Source: Alteromonas confluentis
GTDB lineage: Bacteria; Pseudomonadota; Gammaproteobacteria; Enterobacterales; Alteromonadaceae
Reading direction: 5' to 3'
Length of the DNA stretch: 64,000 nt
Assembly: GCF_001757105.1 (NCBI RefSeq)
Contig: NZ_MDHN01000028.1
Coordinates: 62,001-126,000 of the forward strand
Shown piece by piece: positions 57,310 to 64,000 of the stretch. The position numbers were made by a program, and so were the translations under genes. Under the pieces are notes generated by a model. That model did not search any database and had not been told where the DNA came from. It worked only from the letters and a program-made list of their open reading frames with translations. Within the stretch, counting starts at the first letter, position 1. The number at the start of each line of letters is the position of its first letter.

Positions 57310-58358
57310 AATGCATTGACGGCTTTTAGATAAATGTCAGAGACCTGACTAATGTCAAAAGAAGATTTCACTAGCGCCAAACCATTGGCTGAGAGTTCTT
57401 GCCATTGAATTTCATTGGTTGCTATTTCATTCATCGCTGCCGTGAGCGATGCCTGGGTATCATCGACAAACAGACAAAAGTGCTGTTGTTGATCGAGGTT
57501 GGGTATTTCACCCACTCGGGTAGATATGGCCGGTATTCCTCTGGCAAGGGCTTCAATGAGCGCCATTGGCAAGCCTTCTGTGGTTGAATTTATAACCAGG
57601 CAATCAAGGTACTTGTAAATCTCGTCTTCATCCAACACATTGCCGTGTGTAAATACCCGGTTATGTAACTGGTGCTGCGCAATCGCCCGCTCAACATTTT
57701 CTCTTTCTGGTCCATCACCAAAAAGATGCAATTCACATGCATTTTCATTGTTCAATGCAGCAAAGGCATGAACAACTTTATCAATTTGTTTAAGGGGGAC
57801 CATTCTGGCAACACACCCAAAGCGGAAGGGTCGAGATGGCGATTGCGGTAAGGCTGAGCTTGCTATAACACCATTTTGGATCACTGCAGTATTTTCAGGA
57901 GACCAGTTATAGCGTGCTTTCACACTGGCTTTCACTTTTTCTGATACTGCAAAGTCCTGATCGATATAAAGTGCGGCTATCCAGTGACTTAGACGCATGC
58001 CTCTTTGAGAAGGAGAATCTTCACCGTGATGGGTATAGATGACCTTTTTATCCAGCAAGAATGGGAAAATGGGCATGAATGCCCGTATCACTGCAGGGGA
58101 ATGGATATGAATGATGTCGAAGTCGCGGATGAGGCGCTTGGCTTTTGCCAGGCGCTTAAGCACACTTTGCGTATTGTTAATTACTCTGATCCCACGCTTT
58201 TCTACAATAGCTTGAAAAGGATCATTTGCATGCCCATAACTCAGAGCTGCCACTTTATTACCTTGCTCATGTTGGTAAGTCAGCAGGTTTACAGCACATT
58301 TTTCTGCACCCCCAACCTGAAAGCTGCTCACACAGTGCAGTATTTTTTGAGTCTTCAT
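57306..58358 (-). CDS. GT4-family glycosyltransferase
   Basis: This 350-residue protein starts MKTQKILHCVSSFQVGGAEK, a typical GT4 N-terminus with the GGAE donor-side loop. The C-terminal part has FGCVARMVPLKQIDKVVHAF and the EGLPMALIEALARGIPAIST nucleotide-sugar motif. The start at 58358 is one base after the deacetylase stop; an ATG at 58406 would overlap that gene by 47 bases. It probably acts with the next GT4 enzyme in building the repeat. Confidence 0.88.
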   Translation of the reverse strand: MKTQKILHCVSSFQVGGAEKCAVNLLTYQHEQGNKVAALSYGHANDPFQAIVEKRGIRVINNTQSVLKRLAKAKRLIRDFDIIHIHSPAVIRAFMPIFPFLLDKKVIYTHHGEDSPSQRGMRLSHWIAALYIDQDFAVSEKVKASVKARYNWSPENTAVIQNGVIASSALPQSPSRPFRFGCVARMVPLKQIDKVVHAFAALNNENACELHLFGDGPERENVERAIAQHQLHNRVFTHGNVLDEDEIYKYLDCLVINSTTEGLPMALIEALARGIPAISTRVGEIPNLDQQQHFCLFVDDTQASLTAAMNEIATNEIQWQELSANGLALVKSSFDISQVSDIYLKAVNAL

Positions 58359-58359
58359 T

Positions 58360-59343
58360 CTATATCCGTTTGGCGTAGGTGAGCATTTTCTTAAGGGCTG
58401 TGTCATCCATCATGTATTCGATGGTGAACCGACAGAGGTCATATCGGTTCTTCGATAAATTCACATTTACGCCAGGATGAAAATTAAAGGCAATTTCGTA
58501 GCCATTATTTATAAGTGCTTCAATGACACTGTCATTGTAAGTGTTTTTACTTCCAACCGGATAACTAAAAGCGCGCACTTTCTTACCAAGCTTCTCTTCC
58601 AAAATCGACTTAGAATGGCTGAGCTCAAAAAGCATCTGTTCATCATCCAATTTGGCGAGAATATCGTGGCTATGCGAATGTGCGCCAATATCCATACCAT
58701 TCGCACTCAATTCGCGAATGTGCTCCCATGTCATAAACTCTGAATTTGGGTAAGCAGTGGGCTTGCCTACAAAGTTCTCAATATCGGTAATTTGTTGGCA
58801 AATTGGTGACGTAGACTGCTTAATTTGATTGAGTATTAAGCGTACAAAAATTTGTCGGTTACCGGTTAATTCTACGGTTTCTTTCCAGTAGGGGAGTTTT
58901 ATCTTCTTAATATGGGAACGCTGAATTAAATAAGCGACCTTGTCCCACCAGGGAAGCTCTGCATTTTCTATAAGACCCGTAGCAATAAAGAACACCGCTG
59001 GGATTTTCAATGACTTGAGAATTGGGTAGGCCAATTCAAAATTGTCCCGGTAACCATCGTCAAAAGTCACAACGAGATACTTTCCATCAGCCCGAGATGT
59101 GTTGCTGACTAAATCAATGAGCTCACTCAGACTAATAATATCAAAGTACTGTTTGAGGTAAGTGAGGTGTTGTTGAAGTTTTTCTGCAGAGCAGGAATAA
59201 ACATTCGGATCCAGTTTACTGCTGGCAACATCACCTATCCGGTGCAGATTGAGTACATAAACACCATTGGGCAAGTGTTTCCAACGAAAGTCGGAAACGC
59301 CCAATAATGACTCAACTTTTGACTGTATCCTTTTGGCTAGCAC
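58360..59343 (-). CDS. Polysaccharide deacetylase (NodB/CE4) family protein
   Basis: This 327-residue CE4 protein has the metal/catalytic motif 1 TFDDGYRDN, motif 2 with GAHSHSHD (both His ligands present), and a motif-3-like AFSYPVGSKN, so an active deacetylase is expected. It has no signal peptide or membrane helix, suggesting a cytosolic or weakly associated enzyme that acts on a lipid-linked intermediate. In XrtA loci a related deacetylase is common. It lies one base from both neighbours' frames. Confidence 0.88.
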   Translation of the reverse strand: MLAKRIQSKVESLLGVSDFRWKHLPNGVYVLNLHRIGDVASSKLDPNVYSCSAEKLQQHLTYLKQYFDIISLSELIDLVSNTSRADGKYLVVTFDDGYRDNFELAYPILKSLKIPAVFFIATGLIENAELPWWDKVAYLIQRSHIKKIKLPYWKETVELTGNRQIFVRLILNQIKQSTSPICQQITDIENFVGKPTAYPNSEFMTWEHIRELSANGMDIGAHSHSHDILAKLDDEQMLFELSHSKSILEEKLGKKVRAFSYPVGSKNTYNDSVIEALINNGYEIAFNFHPGVNVNLSKNRYDLCRFTIEYMMDDTALKKMLTYAKRI

Positions 59344-59344
59344 A

Positions 59345-60520
59345 TTACATCCTTTTAAATGCTGGCTTTTTCAAAATAAAATCGCGGTAATCGTTAGGTT
59401 CGCCTTGCTCACCGGCTTCGGCTGCTTTGGCGATGTTGTACATTTCCCTTGCACTTACATAATGTAATTTGTATTGCTCACCATCATTATACTTTTCATT
59501 TAAATGACGGTGCATGGCTTCGATAGGCTCGCCGAGTAGTGCAGGCATATCGACATCTTGAGCGCCGTGGGTATGAATTTTAATGAAAATCCAGTTTGGC
59601 TGCCCTTCAACGTGAATGTGTTTATCTACCCAGTTATCAATACGTGCCGGTGAAGGGCGCATGTTATCGCGAATATCCGCGCGTTCTATCTTCGGCAGAA
59701 TACCAAATTTGAAGGCTTCACGGTTGAAGCCCATAGGGCCTTGCATAATGAGCATGTCACCGCTTGCACTGCCGTTTTTATACATAAGTTTGCCGGTATT
59801 ATAGGACTTGGGCTTGTTTGGGTCATCTTTGGCGTAATAGAAACAGTTAGTCAGTGACGGCTGTGTTGAGTCTGGTGAGGGGAATGTCATATCGACATAA
59901 CAGCCAGTTTCTTTCAACACAATGAGCTCGTCATTCACGCCACACCAATGGCCTTTGGGATGAGAGTTATCAAGAGCCCAGTTACCGTGAATAAATGCGT
60001 AAACAGGCTTTCCTGTTACAGGATCGGTCGCCAGCGCGCCGTGTTTTTCATGCAGTGTCTGTGCAAAATTGCTCAAAACCATACGCAGATTATCACTGGT
60101 GTCGTTTTCGTGGTGAAGGTGTATCTCTATTTCACCAAATCCTCTGGCACATAAATCTGACAGCTTGTTCAAGTGTTCTTCGCGGTATTCTTCTTCAGGG
60201 AAGAAAAACGAATGTTTAGGGTGACAGCCGTCGGCATCAGTGAATTTTTCCGCCATTTTGGGGTAGTCATTAAACCAACGATCAACACGCTCTCTCTCAA
60301 GCTCAATATTGTCTTTATTTAACCACTGAGGTTCGTAGTGATCGACAAAACAGAACATGACATGCGTGGTGCCGGATGTTTGAGGCTTACTGGAAAAAAA
60401 AGCTTTTCTCCAATACCCGAGGATCCAAGGATGCATGTCTTTTTTATAAATAAGCACGACTGCAAAGGACACAGCGAGCAGTAAAAGAAACACGAAGGTA
60501 AGAAGAATATAAAAAGTCAT
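59345..60520 (-). CDS. Divergent deacetylase-fold membrane-anchored protein
   Basis: This 391-residue protein has an N-terminal membrane helix (residues ~2-24). I do not recognise a named family, but motifs resemble a circularly ordinary NodB fold in spirit: CFVDHYEPQW in place of TFDDG, IHLHHENDTSD in place of H-x3-H, DMTFPSPDS in place of the third motif, and IKIHTHGAQD near the LxLH position. A carbohydrate-processing role is inferred from this and from the neighbour, which is a clear CE4 enzyme. It overlaps the GT2 gene by one base. Confidence 0.55.
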   Translation of the reverse strand: MTFYILLTFVFLLLLAVSFAVVLIYKKDMHPWILGYWRKAFFSSKPQTSGTTHVMFCFVDHYEPQWLNKDNIELERERVDRWFNDYPKMAEKFTDADGCHPKHSFFFPEEEYREEHLNKLSDLCARGFGEIEIHLHHENDTSDNLRMVLSNFAQTLHEKHGALATDPVTGKPVYAFIHGNWALDNSHPKGHWCGVNDELIVLKETGCYVDMTFPSPDSTQPSLTNCFYYAKDDPNKPKSYNTGKLMYKNGSASGDMLIMQGPMGFNREAFKFGILPKIERADIRDNMRPSPARIDNWVDKHIHVEGQPNWIFIKIHTHGAQDVDMPALLGEPIEAMHRHLNEKYNDGEQYKLHYVSAREMYNIAKAAEAGEQGEPNDYRDFILKKPAFKRM

Positions 60521-61707
60521 TAGCGGGCCGTTCTTTTCCAGGTTGCAGACTGCTTTGATGTTAAAAAGCGAATGAATCCCTGTCCGAGGGAAACGTTCAT
60601 AGAGACAAAAAATGTGACAAGTTTAATAATGGCAGCGAGTTTTCCCTTTTTGCTTTCAGACATATTTAAACCATAAAAATACACCAGATAGAAGAGGGCA
60701 TGACCGCACATCAGAACACTGTAAATTGGGCTGCCAAAAGCAAGCATAATATTGGTTACTAATGCCAAAAGCATGAAGTGAGGCACAAACCAGCGCACAA
60801 TCTTATGGCTAATGTAGGCAAAGCAACGGGTACCTGCCATCGGGCTAAGTACCCAGCCAAGACGACTCATCGCCTGGTAGTTGCCGGCACCAATTCTCAC
60901 TCTACGGCTCGCTTCTTCGCTAAGGTTAGGGGCTATTTCTTCAATGGCCCGAGCTTCCGGGTTATACGTTAACCGGTATCCTTGCCGCGCTACCCCCATA
61001 AACACACAGAAATCATCAATGATGGTGTTCTCTGGTAAGGGTTCATAAAGTTCAGTACGAATAGCATAAATGGCACCGTTCGCCCCGAGCATTGCGTTAA
61101 TGCGAGATTCATGGAACTTAAGCACCTGCTCATACTTCCAGTAGAGGCTGTCTTTATTGTTACCAGAAAATGCGTCGACAAGCTCTAGTTCGCCGCATAC
61201 GCCGCCTATTTCGGGTTCACGGAAATCAGCGACCAACTTGTTAATTGCATCTGGCTGGAAAAACGTATTTGCATCGGAAAAAACAGTGATGGGGGTTTTT
61301 ACCTGGTTTAGCAAATCGTTAAGTACGTTAATCTTGCCGCGGTTTTGTTCAAATAAAACGGCTTCAAAACGTGGGTCAGTAAATTCGCTTAATAGCGCAT
61401 TGGTCTTATCTGTGCTGCCGTCAGATCCAATGAGAATGCGCAACTTTTCAGCGGGATAATTTAGCGCGAGTAAGTTTTCAACCCGCGCTTTTATACACTT
61501 TTCTTCGTTATAGGCAGCAATTACCACCGTGACCTCAGGGAGCTCGCTTTCGCGTTTACGGCGCCCCTGTTTACTCAGTACGAACTTCGTGTCTTTGATT
61601 GCCTGTTTCAAGCTACTTAATAGAATGAGCAGAACTGGATACACAGTATAGGTGTAAAGGATTGCACCAACACTTAGCCAGAAGACGGTTGTGAGAATAG
61701 TAGTCAT
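60520..61707 (-). CDS. GT2-family membrane glycosyltransferase
   Basis: This 395-residue protein has an N-terminal membrane helix, a GT2 GT-A domain (VTVVIAAYNEEKCIKARVEN, SDGSTDKTNAL, the DxD-like VFSDANTFF, and a late IIDDFCVFMG acidic motif), and three or more C-terminal helices near residues 305-375. It likely polymerises or adds sugars at the cytosolic face of the membrane. It overlaps the hexapeptide acetyltransferase by four bases. Confidence 0.9.
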   Translation of the reverse strand: MTTILTTVFWLSVGAILYTYTVYPVLLILLSSLKQAIKDTKFVLSKQGRRKRESELPEVTVVIAAYNEEKCIKARVENLLALNYPAEKLRILIGSDGSTDKTNALLSEFTDPRFEAVLFEQNRGKINVLNDLLNQVKTPITVFSDANTFFQPDAINKLVADFREPEIGGVCGELELVDAFSGNNKDSLYWKYEQVLKFHESRINAMLGANGAIYAIRTELYEPLPENTIIDDFCVFMGVARQGYRLTYNPEARAIEEIAPNLSEEASRRVRIGAGNYQAMSRLGWVLSPMAGTRCFAYISHKIVRWFVPHFMLLALVTNIMLAFGSPIYSVLMCGHALFYLVYFYGLNMSESKKGKLAAIIKLVTFFVSMNVSLGQGFIRFLTSKQSATWKRTAR

Positions 61708-62246
61708 TGTTTAGGCTTCGCTGGTATGCCTAATGCAGTGCAGTTAGAAGGTATATCTTTCACTACTACCGCATTGGCGCCAATTTTTACGTTGTCGCCG
61801 ATGGTCACCCCACCGATTATTTTAGCCCCAGTGCCAATAAATACATCATTACCGATAGTGGGTGACAGTCCTTTTTCATCGCCAATAACCACGCCGCTTT
61901 CAATAACCACACGCTCACCGGTTACGACCTTGCTGTTAATCACCACACCCACAGGGTGCATGATCACCAAACCTTTACCGAACTGGGCTTTCACACCAAT
62001 AACACAACCGTTGAACCATTTATTCAAAATTTGAAAAATGAGTCCGAGTGGACTGAGGAATCCTCGGCTGCACAGATGAGATAAGCGGAACAAAAATGTC
62101 GCACTTGTTCCGTCAGTCAATAAAAGTCTGAGTAGTGAGAGGTGAGCACCATCGTCGGCAAAGATAGCTTGTTTGTATTTGAGGTCGCTCTTGAAAATGT
62201 TTAACACTAACTTGTACTTCCATATTTTCGCTAACTGCGAGCACAA
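61704..62246 (-). CDS. Hexapeptide-repeat acetyltransferase (serine-acetyltransferase-like)
   Basis: This 180-residue protein has an N-terminal helical part like CysE-family enzymes and a left-handed beta-helix of hexapeptide repeats (VVIESGVVIGDEKGLSPTIG, then VFIGTGAKIIGGVTIG), with the catalytic-type His in LVIMHPVGVVINS. The end GIPAKPKQ is the usual CysE/LpxA-type tail. In this operon it more likely acetylates a sugar or lipid-linked intermediate than serine; that is inference. Confidence 0.85.
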   Translation of the reverse strand: MCSQLAKIWKYKLVLNIFKSDLKYKQAIFADDGAHLSLLRLLLTDGTSATFLFRLSHLCSRGFLSPLGLIFQILNKWFNGCVIGVKAQFGKGLVIMHPVGVVINSKVVTGERVVIESGVVIGDEKGLSPTIGNDVFIGTGAKIIGGVTIGDNVKIGANAVVVKDIPSNCTALGIPAKPKQ

Positions 62247-62275
62247 GAGTGTGCCCGCGGCTGTTTACGTTAAAT

Positions 62276-64000
62276 CTAACTTTTCAGTTCGTCTTCAATC
62301 AGACTTTTTGTATTTGATAATGTTTGATTACCAGGACGGATATTCAACGCTTGAGAAATCCACTTGTAAGCTTTATCGGGCTGTTTGTCTTGCAACAGTA
62401 ACAGCGCGATATTATTCATTGCTTTCCAGTTTCTCGTTTGTTCGCCAAGCAAACCTTCATAAAACGCGATAGCCTTCTTAGGATGGAAATGGGAAAGCTC
62501 ACTCACGTAAAGTAAATCTGCGTCATCGTAGCCACGGGTTTCATTGGCAAGTTCTTCTAACACGGCCAATCCCTTTTCCGGTTCGCCGGTTTCAACCAGT
62601 GCTTTGTATAACAGTTGTGCTGATTTGGTTGTACGCATATTCTTAAACGCTGCCGTGAGCGCAGGAATAGCTTCGTCGTAATTCTGCTCAGCTGAGCTGA
62701 TTCGCCCGGCTATCTCTTGCGCCGTTGGTGAATTGGCTACAGAGGCCGGTAAAGAAGCCAGCACTTGTTTGGCTTCTGTGTAAGCTTTTTGGTTTACCAA
62801 AATATGGCTGCGCAATAGCAGGATTTGAGGGTCGGTTTTTATTTTCTCAGGCGCATTGTTCATGGCGCGAATCGCTGCGCGGTCGCCATCTGCCATCATG
62901 GTTGCTTCGAAAAACGCTTCATAAACCGGAATAGTGACAAAATTAGATTTTATGGCATTTCGTAAAGTATCTAACGCCGCTAACGGCTGTTTAAGTGCCA
63001 TGAGCGATTTCGCTAATAAATAATCAACTTGAGGCTGGGTCTGATAATTAAATACAGACGAGCGGGCCTGGTTTACGACTTCTTTATAATCTTGCTGCAG
63101 GTAAGCCGCGTACAGTTTTGTAAATGCGGTGGTTGATGCATTGCCAGCGAGCAACGAATCCAGACTTCTGTAGCCACTTTTCGTGCCTGATACAGCACCG
63201 GATGCCGTGTATGCACCATAAAGTGCTGCATGGTCGTTAGGCGAGTCCGTTAATACCTTTTTATAACCGTCCAGCGCTTCCTCTACATTACCCTCTGCCA
63301 TCGCCCGGTCTGCAAAAAACTTTGTTGCTTCGAGGTTTGACGGAGAGATTGCTTGGATTTTGCTATAAATCGATGCCAGTGCTGCGCGGTTACCAATTAG
63401 TTTTTCAAATTTAACTAAAATAAGTAAATTTTCAATATTGTCTGGCTCGGCTTCTATCCAGTCTTGGATGATCGCACGGGTATTATCGATGTCACCTTCC
63501 GATGCTTTCATCGCTACAAGCATCAGCTTAGATTGAAAACTATTGCCGCTAGCTGCACCCGCAACAATTTCTTCAGAGGCTGATTTAAGCAGCTCTGAAC
63601 CGTCGGTGTCACCCACACCCAGTTTCATGATACCGAGTTGCTGGCGTTGTTCAGGGGTTTCAAAATCGTCAGCTTTAATATTCTTTAGAATTTTAGCGGC
63701 TTGTGCATTTTCACCGGTTAACAAAAGCGCGGAAGCGGCTTTTGCTGCCAAGCGGGTATTACTGGCAATCAGCGACGGTTGTCTTTCATATAAGGTATAA
63801 GCATCCATGTAATCGCCAGCAGAGAGCTTGGCGGCGATGTACATTTGTAGGCCAGGGTGATTAGGTGGAAATTTATCAACCAGTTTCTCTAAATAAGAAA
63901 GCGCCTGTTCGTAGTTTCCAATCTGGAAGTGGGAAATACCCGCCACATAAATTGTCGTAGTTGAAATGAAATTTTGTGCAATAACTGCGTCGATATATCT
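62276..64000 (-). CDS. prsT: XrtA-system TPR protein PrsT-like (5' end outside the window)
   Basis: The frame is open from 62276 to the window end, so the start is missing; 574 residues are seen. It is made of at least a dozen TPR-like helical repeats (FQIGNYEQALSYLEKLVDKF, EALDGYKKVLTDSPNDHAAL, and similar). Many XrtA loci encode a ~900-residue TPR lipoprotein, PrsT, in this position, and the size and repeat pattern fit. Its signal peptide or lipobox would lie beyond the window. It heads the minus-strand sugar-processing operon. Confidence 0.8.
   Translation of the reverse strand, partial: RYIDAVIAQNFISTTTIYVAGISHFQIGNYEQALSYLEKLVDKFPPNHPGLQMYIAAKLSAGDYMDAYTLYERQPSLIASNTRLAAKAASALLLTGENAQAAKILKNIKADDFETPEQRQQLGIMKLGVGDTDGSELLKSASEEIVAGAASGNSFQSKLMLVAMKASEGDIDNTRAIIQDWIEAEPDNIENLLILVKFEKLIGNRAALASIYSKIQAISPSNLEATKFFADRAMAEGNVEEALDGYKKVLTDSPNDHAALYGAYTASGAVSGTKSGYRSLDSLLAGNASTTAFTKLYAAYLQQDYKEVVNQARSSVFNYQTQPQVDYLLAKSLMALKQPLAALDTLRNAIKSNFVTIPVYEAFFEATMMADGDRAAIRAMNNAPEKIKTDPQILLLRSHILVNQKAYTEAKQVLASLPASVANSPTAQEIAGRISSAEQNYDEAIPALTAAFKNMRTTKSAQLLYKALVETGEPEKGLAVLEELANETRGYDDADLLYVSELSHFHPKKAIAFYEGLLGEQTRNWKAMNNIALLLLQDKQPDKAYKWISQALNIRPGNQTLSNTKSLIEDELKS

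Noticed and set aside
1..64000. CRISPR arrays, tRNA/rRNA genes, insertion sequences, prophage
   Set aside because: No regularly spaced repeats, cloverleaf or rRNA sequence, transposase or phage structural genes were seen on reading either strand.

Overview
The window reads as chromosomal DNA of a marine gammaproteobacterium of the Alteromonadaceae type (Alteromonas/Aestuariibacter-like). This is inferred from the gene families and their order: minCDE, a complete pqq operon, glnE next to hldE, LpxL, and an XrtA (exosortase A) exopolysaccharide locus. No database search was possible, so the genus is not established. I saw no rRNA, tRNA, insertion sequence, prophage or CRISPR array. Coding density is high, and most of the 64 kb is ordinary chromosome.

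Region by region. 1-7.8 kb: a PAS-PAS histidine kinase, a DUF411 protein, a DUF898 membrane protein paired with an M48 peptidase, a GNAT acetyltransferase, the manganese exporter MntP and a CPA2 cation/proton antiporter. 7.9-12.7 kb (minus strand): pqqA-B-C-D-E followed by a short M16 (PqqF-like) peptidase. The 23-residue PqqA precursor is at 12517-12588, with its own promoter and a terminator/attenuator before pqqB. 13.2-18.5 kb: a small hypothetical gene, a chemotaxis receptor without a ligand domain, a DUF885 lipoprotein, and a 468-residue protein that resembles ArdC antirestriction/zincin proteins but has lost the HExxH motif. 18.6-30.4 kb: minCDE, acpH, an S10 carboxypeptidase, a methyltransferase, upp, a LacI regulator, a previously uncalled 48-residue Cys-containing peptide, a serine hydrolase, tdk, and a GGDEF-EAL protein. 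30.6-38.3 kb: a FadE-type acyl-CoA dehydrogenase divergent from a four-gene envelope operon (RND/MMPL transporter, LolA-like periplasmic protein, two outer-membrane barrels), then a DUF3081-like gene behind a long hairpin. 38.5-45.9 kb: lpxL, an orphan TcpQ-domain protein, glnE, a DUF350 protein, a GIY-YIG protein and hldE.

46.0-64.0 kb is an XrtA exopolysaccharide locus. It contains the XrtA-associated ATPase; a minus-strand operon for outer-membrane export protein, chain-length determinant, tyrosine autokinase and an outer-membrane beta-barrel; a plus-strand set with the initiating sugar-phosphate transferase, exosortase and a CelD-like acyltransferase; and a second minus-strand operon running from a PrsT-like TPR protein (cut by the window end) through a hexapeptide acetyltransferase, a GT2 glycosyltransferase, two deacetylase-fold proteins and two GT4 glycosyltransferases. 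Together these would start, extend, modify, polymerise and export a polysaccharide, and sort PEP-CTERM proteins. No PEP-CTERM substrate is encoded in the window.

Items most worth a second look: the ArdC-like pseudo-zincin, the RND/LolA-like/barrel operon, the hairpin over the start of the DUF3081-like gene, the two mutually exclusive hairpins in the mntP leader, the small Cys peptide, and the tandem repeats placed as activator sites upstream of pqqA.
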